From Fimenecus sp052169395 (GTDB lineage: Bacteria; Bacillota; Clostridia; Oscillospirales; Acutalibacteraceae): DNA of 64,000 nucleotides. Under the pieces are notes generated by a model. It had not been told where the DNA came from and searched no databases. It was given only the letters and a program-made list of their open reading frames with translations. A program made the position numbers and the translations under genes. The stretch is taken from contig JBQNCN010000002.1 in NCBI GenBank assembly GCA_052169395.1, forward strand, positions 186,001 through 250,000, given 5' to 3'. Below, in pieces: positions 60,427-64,000 of this stretch (positions are counted from its first letter, which is position 1; each line of letters begins with the position of its first letter).

Positions 60427-61010
60427 GCGAACATACTATTCAGATAGCATATCTTAATGATTTTATATTTTGTCCCGTTTCAATATATTTTCATTCGCTT
60501 GATTATGAAACGGAGAAGCTGACATATCAAAGCTCCTGCCAAATTAACGGCACTGCAGTACACAGCGCCGTTGATGAAGCTCGCTATTCTGATGAAAAAA
60601 ATATTTTGCAGGGGATTACCGTATATTCTGAAAAATATAACTTGTTTGGTAAAATTGATGTTTTTAATGTTAAAACAGGACAATTAAAAGAAAGGAAGAA
60701 AAAAATAAAGACGATTTATGACGGTTATATCTTTCAATTATATGCACAATATTTTGCACTTTCAGAAATGGGATACAATGTAAAAACATTATCATTATAT
60801 AGTTTTGATGATAATAAAACTTATGATATAGCATTGCCATTGTATGATAGTGAGATGCTTGAAAAGTTTAATGCGGTTATAAATGATATGAATGATTTTA
60901 ATTGTGAAAAATTTGTTCAGAAAAATTCATATAAATGTAAACGGTGTATTTATGAGCCGCTTTGTTGCTATTCGTTAAATTCGGAGGTGGAAAATGCTAA
61001 CGAGTCCTGA
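60423..61010 (+). CDS. cas4: CRISPR-associated exonuclease Cas4
   Basis: 195 residues, RecB-like nuclease. The cluster cysteines are in LNDFIFCPVSIYF and the C-terminal YKCKRCIYEPLCCYS. The nuclease core has GTAVHSAVDEARY (His), LFGKIDVFN (Asp), LKERKKK (E-x-K) and the QLYAQYFAL helix. In adaptation it trims prespacers and selects PAM-adjacent DNA with Cas1-Cas2. ATGA overlap with cas12a; 17-base overlap with cas1. Confidence 0.94.
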   Translation: MSEHTIQIAYLNDFIFCPVSIYFHSLDYETEKLTYQSSCQINGTAVHSAVDEARYSDEKNILQGITVYSEKYNLFGKIDVFNVKTGQLKERKKKIKTIYDGYIFQLYAQYFALSEMGYNVKTLSLYSFDDNKTYDIALPLYDSEMLEKFNAVINDMNDFNCEKFVQKNSYKCKRCIYEPLCCYSLNSEVENANES

Positions 61011-61959
61011 TTTTAACAAAAAACAAATTGCTTTTGTGTTTTTTTCTGAAGGCGAGAAGCTTTCTTTTAATAATGATAATATTGTTGTTAAGACAAAAGA
61101 CGGAAAAATAAAATTTCAATGCACTTGTTATAGAATCTTTATAATTTATATAGTGGGACATTGCAGTTTAACATCTGTTGTTTTACAAAAAGCTAAAAAG
61201 TTTAATTTTTTTATTGCGCTTATGACAAATAATTATAGGCTGTATTCTGTTATTGGTACTGAAAAGAATGGGAATACTATGCTTAAAAGAAAACAATATG
61301 AATATTTTGGTTTGGATATTGCAAAGCATATAACAATAAATAAAATGAGAAATCAGCAAAATGTTCTTAAGAGGGTCCGCAATAAAAATGAATCTATTAA
61401 GGATGCAATAAAAAAGATAGATGAATATATTTTAAAGATTTGTGAAACTGAAACTTTAAATGAAATAATGGCATATGAGGGACTTTCATCAAAAATATAT
61501 TTTAAAAATCATTTTAATAATATTTTGTGGACAGGAAGGAAGCCGAGATTAAAACACGATTATATAAATTCAGCTCTTGATATAGGATATTCAATATTAT
61601 TTACATTTATAGAAACTGTTTTAGAAAGCTATGGATTTGATACTTTTTGCGGAGTTATGCACACACAGTTTTATATGCGGAAATCTCTTGTCTGCGATAT
61701 TATTGAGCCTTTCAGAGTAATAGTCGACGAGCAGATAAAAAAATCGATAAATTTAAATCAGTTTAAGCAGGAAGACTTTATACTTTTAAATAATCAATAT
61801 AAGATTAAATGGGAAAAATCCGCATATTATGCGTCTGTTTTAATGACTCCTATATTAAATTATAAAACTGATATATTTAATTATATACAACAATATTACC
61901 GTTCTTTTATGAAAGGGTTGCCTATTTCAAATTATCCTGTATTTAAAGAGGGGGTATAG
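60994..61959 (+). CDS. cas1: CRISPR-associated integrase Cas1
   Basis: 321 residues. Metal triad Glu162 (MAYEGLSSKIYF), His223 (CGVMHTQFYMRKS) and Glu238 (CDIIEPFR). The conserved SLVCDIIEPFR segment is intact. It inserts new spacers at the leader end of the array with Cas2. GGAGG precedes the ATG, which lies inside cas4. Confidence 0.95.
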   Translation: MLTSPDFNKKQIAFVFFSEGEKLSFNNDNIVVKTKDGKIKFQCTCYRIFIIYIVGHCSLTSVVLQKAKKFNFFIALMTNNYRLYSVIGTEKNGNTMLKRKQYEYFGLDIAKHITINKMRNQQNVLKRVRNKNESIKDAIKKIDEYILKICETETLNEIMAYEGLSSKIYFKNHFNNILWTGRKPRLKHDYINSALDIGYSILFTFIETVLESYGFDTFCGVMHTQFYMRKSLVCDIIEPFRVIVDEQIKKSINLNQFKQEDFILLNNQYKIKWEKSAYYASVLMTPILNYKTDIFNYIQQYYRSFMKGLPISNYPVFKEGV

Positions 61960-61960
61960 T

Positions 61961-62236
61961 ATGGTTTTGATAAGTTATGACATTTCAGATGATAAAAAGC
62001 GTGCAAAATTTAATAAATATATAAGAAAATTCGGTCATATGTTGCAATATTCCGTTTATGAAATCGAAAATAGCGATAGGATTTTAAATAATATTATTTC
62101 TGATATAAATAATAAATTTATTAAATACTTTGATGACAGCGACAGTGTATATATATTTAAATTGAGCAAGTTTTGTCAAACTGTTAAATTTGGATATGCA
62201 AAACATGAGGATGATGCCCTGCTTATAGTTAAATAG
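61961..62236 (+). CDS. cas2: CRISPR-associated protein Cas2
   Basis: 91 residues, ferredoxin-like fold with the conserved Asp in VLISYDISDDKKRAKF and KYIRKFGHMLQYSVYE. Bridges two Cas1 dimers in the integration complex. GAGGGGG lies just upstream, one base after the cas1 stop. Confidence 0.95.
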   Translation: MVLISYDISDDKKRAKFNKYIRKFGHMLQYSVYEIENSDRILNNIISDINNKFIKYFDDSDSVYIFKLSKFCQTVKFGYAKHEDDALLIVK

Positions 62237-62363
62237 TTGCAAACCGAAGTGTTAATATGGTATTATTTATTTTGAAAAGGGATTATTATTCAAAACTTCA
62301 TCACTTTTTTATAATTATGATGTTTTTTATTTAATAAAAAATATAAAAAATAATGATATAAGG
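62237..62363 (+). promoter_or_regulatory. CRISPR leader
   Basis: 127 AT-rich bases between cas2 and the first repeat. A TATAAT at 62310-62315 with a weak TATTCA 17 bases upstream could start the pre-crRNA. Leader end is set by the intact repeats here and the mutated ones at the far end. Confidence 0.6.
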
Positions 62364-63286
62364 GAATAATACTCCCTTTCAATTTCTACTATTGTAGATG
62401 CAAAATGTTAAAAGGGGCTTGAGGGAAGAATAATACTCCCTTTCAATTTCTACTATTGTAGATTCACAGCAATATACATAATCTTCAAGGAATAATACTC
62501 CCTTTCAATTTCTACTATTGTAGATAATCAACAACCTCATCTTTATTTATAAGAATAATACTCCCTTTCAATTTCTACTATTGTAGATATCAGAATGAGT
62601 ACACAATACTTGTTGAAGAATAATACTCCCTTTCAATTTCTACTATTGTAGATACTAAAATTCAAAAGAACGTGATAGTGGAATAATACTCCCTTTCAAT
62701 TTCTACTATTGTAGATATTTAAAAAACAGAGAGGTAAAAAAATGAATAATACTCCCTTTCAATTTCTACTATTGTAGATATTAGCTCTCTAATCGCAAAC
62801 TTACTGAATAATACTCCCTTTCAATTTCTACTATTGTAGATATATTACTAGCTTTATATTCAACATTTGGAATAATACTCCCTTTCAATTTCTACTATTG
62901 TAGATAAATAAAGAATCTAAGAGATTTATCAAAGGAATAATACTCCCTTTCAATTTCTACTATTGTAGATCTAAGTCAGAACCGATAGTATTCATAGAAT
63001 AATACTCCCTTTCAATTTCTACTATTGTAGATCTGTGGAGACATCTTGCGGAGCTTATCGAATAATACTCCCTTTCAATTTCTACTATTGTAGATCTTTA
63101 ACTATGGGTATGTTTGATTAAAAAGAATAATACTCCCTTTCAATTTCTACTATTGTAGATAGGAATTAAGCGTGTCAGACAAATATAGAATAATACTCCC
63201 TTTTAATTTCTACTATTGTAGATTATTCCTCAAACAATACAATACGGTTTGAATAATACTCCCTTTTAATTTATACTATTGTAGAT
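62364..63286 (+). CRISPR. Type V-A CRISPR array, 15 repeats and 14 spacers
   Basis: 36-base repeats starting GAATAATACTCCCTTTC and ending AATTTCTACTATTGTAGAT, the hallmark 3' end of Cas12a repeats with stem TCTAC/GTAGA. Spacers are 26-29 bases. Repeats 1-13 are identical; repeat 14 (63188) has one change (C to T) and repeat 15 (63251) has two, the second turning TCTAC into TATAC. All 14 spacers differ from each other. By eye I found no match of a spacer to another part of the window. Confidence 0.99.
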
Positions 63287-63366
63287 TAAAGTGTAGGATA
63301 TTTGTTATAGTTATAAAAGAACAACTCTATTTAAGTTTAATCTCTTTCTTTAAACTTTGTTAAAAT

Positions 63367-63398
63367 AAAAAAGACCACTGAAGTGGTCTTTTTTATTT
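63367..63398. terminator. Terminator downstream of the beta-galactosidase gene and of the array
   Basis: AAAAGACCACT and AGTGGTCTTTT pair (about 63369-63392), T runs both ways. The 80 bases between the last repeat and this hairpin hold no recognisable feature. Confidence 0.85.
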
Positions 63399-63423
63399 TT
63401 GTATCAGCTTTTTTAACCTTATT

Positions 63424-64000
63424 TTATTTCTTCACTTTCTCGATCATAAAATCATAGGAGAAAAATGTGTTCGGATTAAGCGAATAAGGATCTCTTACCA
63501 TAGCTTCACCGGGTAAATCTCCTCCAACGCCCATTTCTGCAAGATCTATATTGAAATATATGGTATCTTCACGCTTTAAAAGGTGTGTGTGTGTTGCTCT
63601 GTCAAGAGCGTTTTCAGTATAGTTTTTAGCTTGGAACTGGAGCGGAGTTTTTGACGGAGCTGTAAACCTCAAGCCTATGCCCGAATCATCTGTAAGTTCT
63701 ACAAAGCGGATATCCGTTCTGTTTCCATTACCTTGCGGACGCATATATTCTTCCTCAAGCTCTGAAACTTTAGCGGTGTGAAGTGCGATTTTCCCGCCTG
63801 TCTTTCTGTCACAGTATGTTTCGTGTGGACCTCTACCATACCATTTTACATTGTTAAGAGCTTTTGGCAGTGCCATTTTAATGCCGAAGCGAAGTAATTT
63901 TTGCATTTTTGGAGTGCCTTCAAGATGTATGTTTATACTGCCGTCGGGATAAATCACATATCTTGACTTAACTTTTTCAAATGAAAGTACTTGCCATGAA
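63424..64000 (-). CDS. Beta-galactosidase (GH2), C-terminal part (partial)
   Basis: The frame ending at 63424 stays open to the window edge (it continues upstream of the GTG at 63957), so 192 C-terminal codons are seen. The VKWYGRGPHETYCDRKTGGKIA and GLRFTAPSKTPLQFQAKNY segments match the C-terminal domain (Bgal_small_N) of LacZ-type enzymes. The catalytic residues are off the window. The C-terminal end is complete. Likely role is lactose or galactoside cleavage. Confidence 0.93.
   Translation of the reverse strand, partial: SWQVLSFEKVKSRYVIYPDGSINIHLEGTPKMQKLLRFGIKMALPKALNNVKWYGRGPHETYCDRKTGGKIALHTAKVSELEEEYMRPQGNGNRTDIRFVELTDDSGIGLRFTAPSKTPLQFQAKNYTENALDRATHTHLLKREDTIYFNIDLAEMGVGGDLPGEAMVRDPYSLNPNTFFSYDFMIEKVKK

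Noticed and set aside
62237..62363. tracrRNA or extra small RNA beside the array
   Set aside because: No anti-repeat is seen and Cas12a does not need one.
62400..63250. Self-targeting spacers
   Set aside because: Scanning by eye found no second copy of any spacer in the window; only this window could be examined.

Overview
The window is chromosomal DNA from a low-GC, anaerobic Gram-positive bacterium of the class Clostridia (Bacillota), probably a gut Oscillospirales-like lineage. The order-level guess is inference. Evidence for the class is strong AGGAGG-type ribosome binding sites, a Cys T-box, a GAACnnnnGTTC LexA box at recA, the LL-diaminopimelate aminotransferase (DapL) route to lysine and cell wall, a SCIFF ranthipeptide pair, a DUF951 protein, and a PerR/rubrerythrin/rubredoxin peroxide operon.

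Layout. 1-5.7 kb: start of a GH13 amylase cut by the window edge, M18 aminopeptidase, an unusual Sua5-CoaE fusion, prfA, DUF951, HAD phosphatase. 5.7-12.5 kb: an anchored protein of unknown function, the SCIFF maturase and precursor, and a two-component system made of a LuxR-type regulator, a histidine kinase and a degenerate 7TM kinase-like partner. 12.7-20.8 kb: a secreted transglutaminase/LRR/DUF5648 protein, malQ, galU, a RING/zinc-ribbon membrane protein and purB. 20.8-30 kb: dapL, dapF, an ANTAR protein, glyA, guaB, recG, and pyrG with a leader terminator. 30-36 kb: two unknown genes, a PAP2 phosphatase, perR-rbr-rubredoxin, and cysE-cysS behind a T-box. 36-43.5 kb: pgsA, rimO, recX, recA, a broken potassium-channel gene, rpmB, a GT2 glycosyltransferase with two small multidrug-resistance-like transporters, and a PI-PLC-like protein. 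43.8-52.4 kb: SemiSWEET, a polytopic membrane protein, a phosphoesterase, a DacA-type carboxypeptidase, a cyclase-family hydrolase, a membrane protein, rpsU and an M24 peptidase. 52.4-55.4 kb: a thiol-redox cluster (TlpA-like, CcdA, rhodanese, Crp/Fnr regulator, thioredoxin).

55.4-63.3 kb is the accessory region. It holds a small anchored protein of unknown function, a 166-bp duplicated piece of the trxA 5' end and promoter, then a complete type V-A CRISPR-Cas system: cas12a, cas4, cas1, cas2 and a 15-repeat, 14-spacer array. Cas12a, Cas4, Cas1 and Cas2 all keep their key catalytic residues, so the system looks intact. The end of a beta-galactosidase gene closes the window.

The most interesting points are: the intact Cas12a locus whose left border carries a copied trxA promoter with a Crp/Fnr-type palindrome; the terminator between the SCIFF precursor and its maturase beside a two-component system with a pseudo-kinase; the Sua5-CoaE fusion; a hairpin that appears to carry the ribosome binding site of the M24 peptidase to a downstream start; and the decayed K+ channel gene between recA and rpmB. 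No tRNA, rRNA or insertion sequence was recognised.
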